Origin: GCA-2746365 sp963711255
GTDB taxonomy: Bacteria; Pseudomonadota; Gammaproteobacteria; SZUA-229
NCBI GenBank assembly: GCA_963711255.1
Contig: CAVQDO010000008.1
Location: 124,001 to 188,000, forward strand
Length of the DNA: 64,000 bases
Direction: 5' to 3'
Shown here in pieces: positions 1-7,259 of the stretch. A program made the translations under genes and the position numbers. The notes beneath the pieces were generated by a model. It did not search any database. It was not told the DNA's origin and saw only the letters and a program-made list of their open reading frames with translations. Every line of letters begins with the position of its first letter. Positions within the stretch are counted from its first letter, which is position 1.

Positions 1-413
1 AATTCTTCAGAAGTATCAGAATCCATAGGTTCATGCGGATCGCTCATTGCAGGCCATTCTATATTTAATAATGAAGACGTATAATGAGAAAGCGCGCTTT
101 TGATGCTCATTTTGACTTCAATTTTTTCGTCATTTAAATATGTTAAGAAATCTCTCACAGTCTCTATAGCATTTAACTCGTTTTCAATTGCTTGATTCAA
201 GTCACTGTACTTGGTTAAGACTGTAACCAATAAGAAGCCTGCCACAATAGCGTAAACAATGCCGAAAACACTAAAGAATGCGCTCCAGGCGGCTATATCT
301 TCAAATATCTCTTTGTACTGAACATGATCTTTGACCAATATAAGAATGAGTGCGGCAAGTGCACCCGATATAACTAGCGGCGATATAATTCCAATTAATT
401 TTTGCTTAGTCAT
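1..413 (-). CDS. Partial membrane protein, DUF4239-like (possible integron cassette gene)
   Basis: An open frame reads from an ATG at 413 to the window edge, 137 codons without a stop, so the C-terminus is missing. An AGGAAAG ribosome binding site lies about 12 bases upstream. The product starts with a hydrophobic helix (about residues 6-25), a short polar stretch, then a second helix containing YAIVAGFLLVTV, followed by a soluble helical part with KYSDLNQAIENELNAIETV. The second helix followed by a Glu-rich helix is typical of the DUF4239 (bestrophin-like) family, whose role is unknown. This assignment is from pattern memory only. The gene lies downstream of a degenerate attC half-site and has the same orientation as the two cassette genes next to it, so it may be a third cassette. 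Confidence 0.6.
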   Translation of the reverse strand, partial: MTKQKLIGIISPLVISGALAALILILVKDHVQYKEIFEDIAAWSAFFSVFGIVYAIVAGFLLVTVLTKYSDLNQAIENELNAIETVRDFLTYLNDEKIEVKMSIKSALSHYTSSLLNIEWPAMSDPHEPMDSDTSEE

Positions 414-433
414 TTTATTATTTCTTTCCTAGG

Positions 434-507
434 CATGCTAAAGATAAATAGAAAATGCGCATCAATACTTAATGCTGAAGACGTCCCACACGAACGATTT
501 GTTAGCT
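434..507 (-). other. Degenerate attC site (only the R''-L'' half is clear)
   Basis: On the minus strand the end of the preceding membrane-protein gene runs into AGCTAAC (507-501), a good R'' core box that contains the gene's TAA stop. AAATCGTTC follows, matching an L'' box. AGCTAAC is the exact complement of the GTTAGCT that opens this cassette at 851-845, as expected for one cassette. The other half is not recognisable: the only candidate for R' is a CTTTAGC-like sequence near 440-434, and the inner arms do not pair. This looks like an eroded or deletion-fused attC. Confidence 0.55.
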
Positions 508-831
508 GATATTAATTGCATCAATGACCGCCAATAGTATAACCAGAATTATTGATAAATTAGAGAATAAAGTACCCATGCGTATTTTGCTAGTTAAGTT
601 ATTAATAATTGGGTCATTCAGTTTTTGATACTGTTTTTTAAATATAAATTCCTTAGCTTTTTGCATGCCTATAAATGGCCGATATAATAAAAGAGGATGA
701 TCTAGATTTAATTCTTTGTAAATGTGTAAGTAATTACTACGTAAATAATTCTTCAAGTTGACGGTATTGCTTACATGCAAATATGAGAAAGCAAGAAAGA
801 CGATAAACGTAATAGTTATTAATATTGTCAT
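502..831 (-). CDS. Small two-helix membrane protein (cassette gene), UspB-like in layout
   Basis: This 109-residue protein has a hydrophobic N-terminal segment (about 2-20), a basic, Leu/Tyr-rich middle with LDHPLLLYRP, and a C-terminal hydrophobic segment (about 88-106). The layout and length resemble universal stress protein B (about 111 residues, one helix at each end), but I see no decisive motif and treat that as a possibility only. An AAAGGAA ribosome binding site precedes the ATG. The stop codon lies inside the R'' box of the next attC, a compact arrangement typical of integron cassettes. Codon use is AT-rich compared with the housekeeping genes to the right. The function is unknown. 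Confidence 0.7.
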   Translation of the reverse strand: MTILITITFIVFLAFSYLHVSNTVNLKNYLRSNYLHIYKELNLDHPLLLYRPFIGMQKAKEFIFKKQYQKLNDPIINNLTSKIRMGTLFSNLSIILVILLAVIDAINIS

Positions 832-844
832 TATTCCTTTAAGC

Positions 845-905
845 AGCTAACGTTTGAAATAACGCGACGCGCTTTTTGCGGTCGCTGTTAATTGATTTGT
901 TATAC
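845..905 (-). other. attC recombination site of an integron cassette
   Basis: On the minus strand this 61-base site reads R'' GTATAAC (905-899), inner arm TTAACAGCGAC, a short loop, inner arm GTCGCGTTATTT and R' GTTAGCT (851-845). The arms pair over nearly their whole length, with one unpaired A (TTAAC-A-GCGAC against GTCGC-GTTAT), the extrahelical base expected of attC. The R'' box is the exact complement of GTTATAC at 1323-1317, the start of the VOC cassette, so 1322 to 851 behaves as one complete cassette. Length, box sequences and position just after a stop codon all fit. Confidence 0.85.
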
Positions 906-914
906 GCTTTTTCA

Positions 915-1292
915 TTAGCCATTAACTGGTTGCATTAAATGAACAATAGCACCTGTTGGGTCGGAAACTGCGCATATACGCCCAACGTCAGGTACGTCAT
1001 GTGGTGGAACTAAAACTTTACCGCCAAGTGTAACAACTTGCTTAGCGCAATCATCAATATCATCAACTGCTATATATGAGTGCCAAGATGAACCTTTTCC
1101 TGGTGTGTCAGGTGTTGGATTCATCATGCCAGCTATATCCTGTCCTTCTTTTTGGAATAATGTATAAGTACCAAATTCACCAACATCGACTTGTTTTATG
1201 CTCCAGCCTAGTAACTTGCTAAAGAATGCGCCACTAGTTTCTTGATCTGGTGTTACGAGTTCTTGCCAGATAAAAGGGTTTTGGTCAGACAT
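915..1292 (-). CDS. VOC-family (glyoxalase/bleomycin-resistance fold) protein, integron cassette gene
   Basis: The 125-residue product has two beta-alpha-beta-beta-beta modules (about 7-60 and 68-122), the vicinal oxygen chelate fold. The first opens with FIWQELVTPD and the second with WHSYIAVDD; E11, H71 and H118 are candidate metal-contacting positions. Members include glyoxalase I, ring-cleavage dioxygenases and antibiotic-binding proteins, and the substrate cannot be told from sequence. An AGGAG ribosome binding site lies 8 bases before the ATG. The gene fills a complete integron cassette: core site at 1323-1317 upstream and attC at 905-845 downstream. VOC proteins are frequent in chromosomal integron arrays. 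Confidence 0.88.
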   Translation of the reverse strand: MSDQNPFIWQELVTPDQETSGAFFSKLLGWSIKQVDVGEFGTYTLFQKEGQDIAGMMNPTPDTPGKGSSWHSYIAVDDIDDCAKQVVTLGGKVLVPPHDVPDVGRICAVSDPTGAIVHLMQPVNG

Positions 1293-1316
1293 GATTTATT
1301 CTCCTTTTATTTTCGC

Positions 1317-1345
1317 GTATAACTTGTCGATATGAAGCCAACCAA
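1317..1345 (-). other. Cassette insertion point, R'-type core site (possible attI-like sequence)
   Basis: On the minus strand the sequence ACAAGTTATACGC leads into the VOC cassette. GTTATAC (1323-1317) fits the R' core GTTRRRY loosely and is complementary to the R'' box at 905-899, so the cassette boundary is well placed. Upstream there is no pairing half of an attC, which would fit an attI site or an eroded attC. ACAAGTTA resembles the end of the class 1 attI (ACAAAGTTA). No integrase gene lies between here and ssb, so calling it attI is inference. Confidence 0.4.
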
Positions 1346-1378
1346 GACTCCCTATTTTTTATAATATACACCCTGTAA

Positions 1379-1556
1379 GGCTAACTATTACGATATTTAA
1401 GGGCAAAAAGAGCCTAAAAAAGTGTTCGAATTTTGAAATTTATCATACTACATGACTATAGCTACCTATTGCCATATTTAAGGGGTAAAGGAGCCTTGAT
1501 TATGTAAGGATTTTTAATCAAGGCTACCTATTCAATATTTGTGGGCAGGAGTAGCC
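1379..1556. repeat. Three degenerate 35-36 bp repeats bounded by GGCT...AGCC
   Basis: Copies at 1379-1414, 1460-1495 and 1522-1556 share the outline GGCTAmCTATT, an ATATTT centre, a GGG-rich right half and a final AGCC. Spacers are 45 and 26 bases. The end of copy two and the start of copy three form a perfect 11-base hairpin stem (AGCCTTGATTA at 1492-1502 with TAATCAAGGCT at 1515-1525). A weaker relative of the right half (ACATTTGAAAGGGCAAAA) lies at 1642-1659. The rest of the 1293-1711 gap is AT-rich and holds no gene that I can support. Confidence 0.6.
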
Positions 1557-1654
1557 GTAATTAAGCTATTGCTAATGCACTTAATTAAATAACCCTGGAA
1601 TTTCGGTCAATAACTCTTTCGATAATCTGAAATAATTACCCACATTTGAAAGGG

Positions 1655-1684
1655 CAAAAAAAACGCCTGTAAAAAACAGGCGCT
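1655..1684 (-). terminator. Rho-independent terminator of ssb
   Basis: On the minus strand a CGCCTGT / ACAGGCG stem (1682-1676 with 1670-1664) with a short T-rich loop is followed by eight T residues (1663-1656), directly after the ssb stop codon. Confidence 0.9.
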
Positions 1685-1711
1685 TCTTAACAACTATACT
1701 TTTAACTACTG

Positions 1712-2170
1712 CTAGAACGGAATATCATCATCAAAGCCGTCATCAACCATCGCCGGTGCCGGTTGCGCCTTTTGTTGCGCAGGGGCTGATTGCTGAGCTG
1801 GCGCAAAACCGCCTTCGCCGCCTCGGCTGTCGAGCATTTGCATGGTGCCGCCGATGTCTACTACAACTTCTGTGGTGTAGCGGTCCTGGCCGTCCTGTCC
1901 CTGCCATTTACGGGTTTGCATTTTGCCTTCGACGTAAATTTTTGAACCCTTCTTCAGGTACTGGGCTACGATTTCTGCCAGCTTGCCGAAGAACACAACA
2001 CGGTGCCACTCTGTTTTTTCTTTTTTCTCACCACTGCTTTTGTCGTTCCATGTCTCTGAAGTAGCCAGTGTGATGTTCGCTACTGCATTGCCGTTTGGCA
2101 TGTATTTAACTTCCGGGTCTTTACCCAGGTTACCGAGTAAAATTACTTTGTTAACGCCACGTTGTGCCAT
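1712..2170 (-). CDS. ssb: Single-stranded DNA-binding protein
   Basis: The 152-residue protein begins MAQRGVNKVILLGNLGKDPE and carries the OB-fold to about residue 112, including the EWHRVVFFGKLAEI segment. A Gln/Pro/Ala-rich flexible linker (about 118-140) follows, then the acidic tip DDDIPF that binds partner proteins such as exonuclease I, PriA and the polymerase chi subunit. It coats single-stranded DNA as a tetramer in replication, recombination and repair. Length and all parts are normal for a gammaproteobacterial SSB. The gene follows the MFS transporter on the same strand and ends in a strong terminator. The order ssb, MFS, uvrA is conserved in Pseudomonas-like genomes. Confidence 0.98.
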   Translation of the reverse strand: MAQRGVNKVILLGNLGKDPEVKYMPNGNAVANITLATSETWNDKSSGEKKEKTEWHRVVFFGKLAEIVAQYLKKGSKIYVEGKMQTRKWQGQDGQDRYTTEVVVDIGGTMQMLDSRGGEGGFAPAQQSAPAQQKAQPAPAMVDDGFDDDIPF

Positions 2171-2240
2171 TATTTTCTCACCTTATTTATATGTTAATCG
2201 TCGTATTAATACTTACTTAAATTCTAACTTTACAATCTCG

Positions 2241-3642
2241 TTAGGCGCTCAAATTTGAGCTGGCTAACGATACCAATTTTTCTTCGTCAAGGATATGTTT
2301 TTTAACTTTTAAATAAGCCACCTGGCCAGACTCATTCTCATCATCAATCAGGGTGGCTTCGACGACGCCTTTAACCGCAAGCAGCTGCTCGATGCTGATG
2401 TCCTTCACCTTTAAAAGGTAAGTGCTTAAATACTTTGGTTTTTTCATGGTGATGGCCAGCACTAGCCAGAACACCAGTACCGCCAGCACTGTCAGGTACA
2501 GCCCTTCTACGCCCCATGCCTGGTGGGCATAGCCGCCAATGGCGCCGCCGGCAAAGGCACCGAGAAACTGGCTGCTGGAATACATGCCCATTGCTGTGCC
2601 TTTTTGAGTCGCAGGCGCGGTTTTTGTGATCAGTGAAGGCAGTGATGCCTCCAGCAGGTTAAAGCCGGCAAAAAACACCACCAGTGCTGTCACGGTCAGC
2701 CATAATGATACCCCGTTAGACTGGTTAGCCAGGAACAGTACAGTGGCCACGATAAGGCTGGCGATGGCCGCGTTAAACACCGGTTTCATTGCTTTTTTGC
2801 GTTCGGCGAGAATGATGAACGGCACCATGATGAGCAGTGACAGGGCAAACACCGGCAGGTAGATTTTCCAGTGATCATCGGAATCGATACCCAGGTTATT
2901 TTGCAGTATCAGCGGCATAACCAGGAAGACGCACATCAGCACAAAGTGAAGAATAAAAATGCCCATATCCAGCCGCAGCAACTGGGTATTGCTCAGCACC
3001 GACCATAGTGAATGCGAATCCACCTCGGCATCACGGTGGAAATGGCTCTTCACCGGATCGGGTACGAACAGGAACAGAATGGCAATACCGACCATCGCCA
3101 GTACTGCCGTGCCATAAAAAATACCGCTGATACCAATCCAGTTATTCACCAGCGGCCCCAGCACCATTGATGCCGCAAACGAAGCGCCGATACTGACCCC
3201 GATTACCGCCATCATTTTAGTGCGGTGTTCTTCACGCGACAGATCGGCCGCCAGCGCCATCAATGCGGCCGCTATGGCGCCGCCGCCCTGAATCGCCCTG
3301 CCCACGATAATGCCTTCTATCGAGGTGGCACCGCCGGCAATCAGCGAGCCGGCGGCAAAGATCAGCAGGCCGATCAAAATAACCGGTTTACGCCCGATGC
3401 GGTCTGACCACATGCCGAAAGGGTATTTGCAGCACGGCCTGCGTCAGCCCGTAAATGCCCAGTGCCAGCCCCATCATGAACGGTGTGGCGCCGGGAAAAT
3501 GCTCGGTATACAAGGCAAAAACCGGCAATATCATGAACAGCCCCAGCATGCGGAAGGCATAGATTGTTGCCAGCGAGACCGCAGCGCGACGTTCCTGGGA
3601 GGCCAGGTTGTCAGTAAGATTATGTGTGGCGGGTTGATTCAT
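2241..3642 (-). pseudogene. MFS transporter, interrupted by a single-base frameshift
   Basis: Read together, two overlapping frames give one 12-helix major facilitator protein of about 466 residues. The N-terminal part starts at ATG 3642 (MNQPATHNLTDN) and reads to VLQIPF; the C-terminal part resumes with GMWSDRIGRKP, the conserved cytoplasmic loop 2-3 motif. At 3415-3424 the minus strand has CCCTTTCGGC where CCCTTCGGC would keep the frame, so one extra T breaks it. The last 75 residues form a small soluble domain (KVKDISIEQLLAVKGVVEA) seen in the MFS proteins found beside ssb and uvrA. The frame is otherwise intact and undecayed, so a recent mutation or a sequencing error is likely. The substrate is unknown. 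Confidence 0.85.
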
Positions 3643-3737
3643 GGTGTGGCTTATGGAAAATAAACAGCTATTGCTCTTGCCGAAAATGCTAAAAGACGGC
3701 ATTCTATCAGATTGCTTTATTTTTCTTCGCATAGTTT

Positions 3738-6590
3738 ATGGATACGATTCAAATACGCGGTGCTCGCACCCACAATTTAAAAGATATTGACATTGATATT
3801 CCCCGTGACAAGCTGATTGTCATTACCGGCTTATCAGGCTCAGGCAAGTCGTCACTGGCATTCGATACCATCTTTGCTGAAGGCCAGAGACGCTACGTGC
3901 AGTCTTTATCGACTTATGCCCGGCAGTTCCTCTCGATGATGGAAAAACCCGATGTCGACACCATTGAGGGACTGTCACCGGCTATTTCTATCGAACAGAA
4001 GACGACCTCGCACAACCCGCGTTCGACGGTGGGAACAATCACCGAGATTTACGATTACCTGCGCCTGCTGTTCGCCCGTGCCGGTACCCCGCGCTGCCCG
4101 CAGCACGATACGGAACTGCAGGCCCAGACTATCAGCCAGATGGTTGACCAGGTGCTGGCGTTGCCGGAAGGCAGCAGGCTGATGCTGCTGGCGCCGGTGA
4201 TTCGTGACCGTAAGGGTGAGCACCTGAATATGTTCGGCGACTTTAAACAGCAGGGTTTTATCCGGGTGCGCGTCGATGGCGTGGTTTACGAGCTGGACGA
4301 AGTACCGGAACTGGACGCGAAAAAGAAACATACCATCGAGCTGGTGGTCGATCGCTTTAAGGTGCGCGATGATATTAAAACCCGTCTTGCTGAATCTTTC
4401 GAAACCGCCCTGCTGCTGGCCAATGATGTGGCCACCATTGCCTGGATGGATGATGAAGAGGCAAACAATGCCGATTTGATTTTCTCGGCCAAGTTTGCCT
4501 GCGCACAGTGCGGTTACAGTTTGCGGGAACTGGAACCACGTTTATTTTCATTCAACAATCCGGCGGGCGCCTGCCCGGAATGTGAAGGTCTTGGCAATAA
4601 TAATTTCTTTGATCCGGAGCGTGTAATCTCCGAGCATCTCAGCCTTGCCGGCGGCGCAATCCGTGGCTGGGATCGCCGTAACGCCTATTATTTCAGTATT
4701 ATTCAGTCACTGGCTGATCATTACGATATCGATCTCGAAATACCCTTCAGGGAATTACCCGACAAGATAAAAACCATCATCATGTATGGCAGCGGCAAGG
4801 AAAAGATTATTTTTAATTACCCCGGCCACGCTGGCCGCCGCGGCAAACAGCGTACACATCCATTTGAGGGTGTACTGCACACCATGGAACGGCGTTACCG
4901 GGAAACCGAGTCGAACCTGGTGCGGGAAGAGCTTGCCAAGTACATGTCGATACAACCCTGCCCGGCATGCAAGGGTACACGCCTGAACGAAGCGGCACGC
5001 CATGTATTTATTGATAACAGAACCCTGGCCGAACTGACCGCAATGCCGATTCAGCAGTCCTTTGATTTTTTTGACTCGCTTAAGCTGGCCGGCCACCGTG
5101 GTGAGATTGCCGAAAAAATTAATCGCGAGATTTCTTCCCGGCTGAATTTCCTGGTTAATGTCGGGCTGGATTATTTAACGCTGGATCGCAGTTCGGATAC
5201 ATTATCCGGTGGTGAAGCACAGCGTATCCGCCTGGCCAGCCAGATTGGTGCCGGCCTGGTCGGTGTTATGTACATTCTTGATGAGCCCTCCATCGGTTTA
5301 CACCAACGTGATAACGATCGCCTGATTAACACCCTCAACCACCTGCGCGATATCGGCAATACCGTTATTGTGGTGGAGCACGATGAAGATGCTATTTTAT
5401 GCGCCGACCATGTGATTGATATCGGCCCCGGTGCCGGTGTTCACGGTGGTGAAATTATTGCCGCCGGTACGCCGCAGGAAATCATGAACAATAAAAAGTC
5501 GCTCACCGGGCAGTATCTATCGGGCGCCAGGAAAATTGAGATTCCTAAAAAACGCACCGAACGCAGCGCTGATGTCTTTAGCATAAAAGGCGCCAGCGGC
5601 AATAACCTGCAGGATGTGGATGTTGAAATACCGGTGGGTTTATTTACCTGCGTTACCGGCGTTTCCGGCTCGGGCAAATCGACCTTGATCAATGACACGC
5701 TGTACCCGATCCTGGCCAAGGCGATTAATAATAATTCGATGTCGTCGGCGCCGCATCAATCCTTTGAAGGCATCGAACATTTTGACAAGGTGGTTGATAT
5801 CGATCAGTCGCCTATCGGCCGCACACCACGCTCTAACCCGGCGACATACACCGGCCTGTTTACCCCGATACGCGAACTGTTTTCAGCCACGCAGGAATCA
5901 CGTTCCCGCGGTTATAAACCCGGCCGTTTTAGTTTTAATGTAAAAGGTGGACGCTGCGAAGCCTGCCAGGGTGATGGTGTAATAAAAGTTGAGATGCATT
6001 TCCTGCCGGATGTTTATGTCGAATGCGATGTCTGTAAATCACAGCGTTACAACCGTGAAACACTGGAAATAAAATACAAGGGCAAGAACATTCACCAGGT
6101 TCTGGAAATGACCATTGAAGATGCCATGACATTCTTCGATGCCATTCCTGTGCTTAAACGCAAACTGCAAACACTGATGGACGTGGGCCTGGGTTACATC
6201 ACTCTGGGTCAGCGCGCCACTACCCTCTCTGGCGGAGAGGCGCAGCGTATCAAGCTGTCGAAAGAACTGTCAAAGCGCGATACCGGTCAAACCGCCTACA
6301 TCCTGGATGAGCCTACCACCGGTTTACATTTTTACGATGTACAGCAATTACTCGACGTGCTGCTGCGCCTGCGCGACCACGGCAATACCGTGATTGTTAT
6401 CGAACATAATCTCGATATTATAAAAATGGCCGACTGGATTATCGACCTCGGACCAGAAGGCGGTTATAAAGGCGGCAGAATTATTGCTACCGGTACGCCG
6501 GAAGAAGTGGCACAGGTCGAAGGATCCTTTACCGGCAAGTACATTAAACGCCTGTTAGACAATAACAAGGTGACACGAAAAGCAGGATAG
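3738..6590 (+). CDS. uvrA: Excinuclease ABC subunit A
   Basis: UvrA is the damage-sensing ATPase of nucleotide excision repair; with UvrB it scans DNA and loads UvrB at lesions. The 950-residue length is normal. Visible are the first Walker A (GLSGSGKSS, 31-39), a zinc module starting CAQCGYSL (about 255), an ABC signature LSGGEAQRIRLA (about 488), the second Walker A (GVSGSGKST, about 641), a second zinc module CEACQGDG...CDVC (about 741) and the second signature LSGGEAQRIKLS (about 830). It is divergent from the MFS gene with a 95-base gap. I looked for an SOS (LexA) box there and saw none of the E. coli type. Confidence 0.99.
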   Translation: MDTIQIRGARTHNLKDIDIDIPRDKLIVITGLSGSGKSSLAFDTIFAEGQRRYVQSLSTYARQFLSMMEKPDVDTIEGLSPAISIEQKTTSHNPRSTVGTITEIYDYLRLLFARAGTPRCPQHDTELQAQTISQMVDQVLALPEGSRLMLLAPVIRDRKGEHLNMFGDFKQQGFIRVRVDGVVYELDEVPELDAKKKHTIELVVDRFKVRDDIKTRLAESFETALLLANDVATIAWMDDEEANNADLIFSAKFACAQCGYSLRELEPRLFSFNNPAGACPECEGLGNNNFFDPERVISEHLSLAGGAIRGWDRRNAYYFSIIQSLADHYDIDLEIPFRELPDKIKTIIMYGSGKEKIIFNYPGHAGRRGKQRTHPFEGVLHTMERRYRETESNLVREELAKYMSIQPCPACKGTRLNEAARHVFIDNRTLAELTAMPIQQSFDFFDSLKLAGHRGEIAEKINREISSRLNFLVNVGLDYLTLDRSSDTLSGGEAQRIRLASQIGAGLVGVMYILDEPSIGLHQRDNDRLINTLNHLRDIGNTVIVVEHDEDAILCADHVIDIGPGAGVHGGEIIAAGTPQEIMNNKKSLTGQYLSGARKIEIPKKRTERSADVFSIKGASGNNLQDVDVEIPVGLFTCVTGVSGSGKSTLINDTLYPILAKAINNNSMSSAPHQSFEGIEHFDKVVDIDQSPIGRTPRSNPATYTGLFTPIRELFSATQESRSRGYKPGRFSFNVKGGRCEACQGDGVIKVEMHFLPDVYVECDVCKSQRYNRETLEIKYKGKNIHQVLEMTIEDAMTFFDAIPVLKRKLQTLMDVGLGYITLGQRATTLSGGEAQRIKLSKELSKRDTGQTAYILDEPTTGLHFYDVQQLLDVLLRLRDHGNTVIVIEHNLDIIKMADWIIDLGPEGGYKGGRIIATGTPEEVAQVEGSFTGKYIKRLLDNNKVTRKAG

Positions 6591-6594
6591 GACA

Positions 6595-7068
6595 ATGCGC
6601 TTTATAAATAAACTAATTAGCGGCATCGTTAGTGTTACCGGCATTCTCGGCGCGCTTGCCTGCTCTAATGCTAACGATGAACAGCAGCGGCGCGACCTGC
6701 TGAAGTGGCTTGATCATCACCTGACACAGGTCAGCCAGCAAATTGAAGCCGATATCGAACAAGAGAAACAGGGATTTTATGCGCACGATGGTAAAACCGA
6801 TTACCAGAGCAAAGGCTATATCGACTATGTTTTGCAGGAAAAAACCGGTGCACGCCTGCTGGTTTCGCAACGCAGTTCATTGACTCTGGATGACATTAAA
6901 AACACGGATGGCTTTAACACGCTAAATTCTAAAGTCAGGACATTGCAGTTACAGATGAACATCAAGGAACACAATATCGATGGTGATGAAGTTGAAACGG
7001 CTGAAGAGCTGGATGAATATATCCACGATGTAGAACGGTATTTTGTTATTACCGTTTCCGGCTGGTAG
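6595..7068 (+). CDS. Small exported protein of unknown function
   Basis: This 157-residue protein starts four bases after the uvrA stop, so the two are probably co-transcribed. It has a basic start and hydrophobic core (about residues 6-23), then ALACSNANDEQ. The Cys could be a lipoprotein site, but the residues before it (G-A-L-A) do not make a clean lipobox, and signal peptidase I cleavage is also possible. The mature part is charged and mostly helical, with pieces such as KWLDHHLTQVSQQIEADIEQ and a C-terminal strand FVITVSGW. I do not recognise the family. Confidence 0.75.
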   Translation: MRFINKLISGIVSVTGILGALACSNANDEQQRRDLLKWLDHHLTQVSQQIEADIEQEKQGFYAHDGKTDYQSKGYIDYVLQEKTGARLLVSQRSSLTLDDIKNTDGFNTLNSKVRTLQLQMNIKEHNIDGDEVETAEELDEYIHDVERYFVITVSGW

Positions 7069-7104
7069 CATTCAATCCTGGCTGCCTATCCTTACCACGA
7101 TGCT

Positions 7105-7184
7105 CGTCATTGCGAGCGAAGCGCGGCAATCTCGATCAGGCGGTGGCGTGGTCGGCAGGAGATTGCTTCGTTCCTCGCAATGAC
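7105..7184. repeat. Palindromic TCATTGCGAG repeat, copy 1
   Basis: About 80 bases begin CGTCATTGCGAGCGAAGCG and end CTTCGTTCCTCGCAATGAC, so the ends are inverted repeats around a variable centre. A second copy lies at 29539-29620 with the same ends. Degenerate pieces (GCAATAACGGG, CATAATGACGGG) trail to 7230. It lies between convergent genes. This is the well-known intergenic TCATTGCGAG type of palindrome found in many bacterial genomes. Confidence 0.8.
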
Positions 7185-7259
7185 AGGAACTTTGATCGCA
7201 ATAACGGGGACTTCGCTCATAATGACGGGAATATATTCCGCTAGCTGGAAACGTTAATA

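Noticed and set aside
502..831. Firm assignment as UspB
   Set aside because: Length and the two end helices match, but the middle has no clear sequence match that I can point to.
1379..1556. Small CRISPR array
   Set aside because: The repeats are too unlike each other, spacers are 45 and 26 bases, and no cas gene is near.
3643..3737. LexA (SOS) box ahead of uvrA
   Set aside because: No CTGT-N8-ACAG-like sequence is visible in the 95-base gap between the MFS gene and uvrA.
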